A stretch of 6,867 nucleotides of DNA. It comes from Akkermansiaceae bacterium (GTDB lineage: Bacteria > Verrucomicrobiota > Verrucomicrobiia > Verrucomicrobiales > Akkermansiaceae). The notes below the pieces were generated by a model. The model ran no database searches. It had not been told where the DNA came from and saw nothing but the letters and a program-made list of their open reading frames with translations. Location of the stretch: NCBI GenBank assembly GCA_023300065.1, contig JALZWJ010000395.1, positions 1 to 6,867 on the forward strand. The letters run 5' to 3'. The translations under genes were made by a program, and so were the position numbers. Positions 6,809-6,867 of the stretch are shown in pieces. Positions within the stretch are counted from its first letter, which is position 1. Each line of letters begins with the position of its first letter.

Positions 6809-6867
6809 ACGTTTGGAATGACTGGAGGTTGCGCCGACACCACGCCCGGCATCGGGGGCGGCGTTGC
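6805..6867 (-). CDS. C-terminal end of an upstream gene, probably the partner ABC subunit (partial)
   Basis: On the minus strand one frame stays open from the window edge for 20 codons and ends at TGA 6807-6805, overlapping the permease start in the ATGA arrangement. The encoded tail ATPPPMPGVVSAQPPVIPNV is rich in proline, as often seen in a flexible C-terminus. The overlap strongly suggests one operon. ABC-2 permease genes usually follow their ATPase gene, so an ATP-binding protein is the most likely identity, with a second permease as the alternative. No ATPase motif is within the window, so this rests on position only. Confidence 0.55.
   Translation of the reverse strand, partial: ATPPPMPGVVSAQPPVIPNV

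Noticed and set aside
1..6867. Search for tRNA, rRNA, CRISPR arrays, transposases and phage genes
   Set aside because: No regularly spaced repeats, cloverleaf-like sequences or mobile-element protein motifs were seen by eye on either strand.

Overview
The window reads as chromosomal DNA of a Gram-negative bacterium. Direct support is an outer-membrane lipoprotein of the MlaA/VacJ type and two exported or membrane proteins. I lean towards the Planctomycetes-Verrucomicrobia (PVC) group, probably Verrucomicrobiota. The reasons are weak or absent Shine-Dalgarno motifs, an exported formylglycine-generating enzyme, a eukaryote-type HisA, and an intergenic hairpin unit that resembles interspersed repeats I associate with that group. 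That placement is inference, not proof.

Layout from left to right. (1) Positions 1-699, minus strand: N-terminal part of a metallo-beta-lactamase/beta-CASP type hydrolase, cut by the window edge. (2) Positions 700-817: divergent intergenic region with a near-perfect 12-bp direct repeat. (3) Positions 818-2776, plus strand: a lipoprotein fusing an MlaA domain to a complete-looking serine alpha/beta-hydrolase domain. This is the most unusual gene here. (4) Positions 2746-3684, minus strand: UDP-glucuronate decarboxylase (UDP-xylose synthase), whose 3' end overlaps the fusion gene tail-to-tail by 31 bp. (5) Positions 3717-4481, minus strand: histidine-biosynthesis isomerase of the eukaryotic HIS6 type, 32 nt upstream of the decarboxylase gene and probably co-transcribed with it. 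(6) Positions 4521-5567, plus strand: formylglycine-generating enzyme with both active-site cysteines and a signal peptide, divergent from hisA across only 39 bp. (7) Positions 5568-5725: a strong GC hairpin terminator inside a possible interspersed repeat. (8) Positions 5726-6808, minus strand: NosY-like ABC-2 permease. (9) Positions 6805-6867, minus strand: the Pro-rich end of an upstream gene that overlaps the permease by the ATGA arrangement.

The genes do not form one pathway. The recurring theme is the cell envelope: phospholipid handling with possible lipid or ester hydrolysis (fusion protein), nucleotide-sugar supply for polysaccharide (UDP-xylose), maturation of exported sulfatases (formylglycine-generating enzyme) and an ABC exporter. 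Histidine synthesis and the nuclease-like hydrolase are housekeeping functions. No tRNA, rRNA, CRISPR array, transposase or phage gene was seen.
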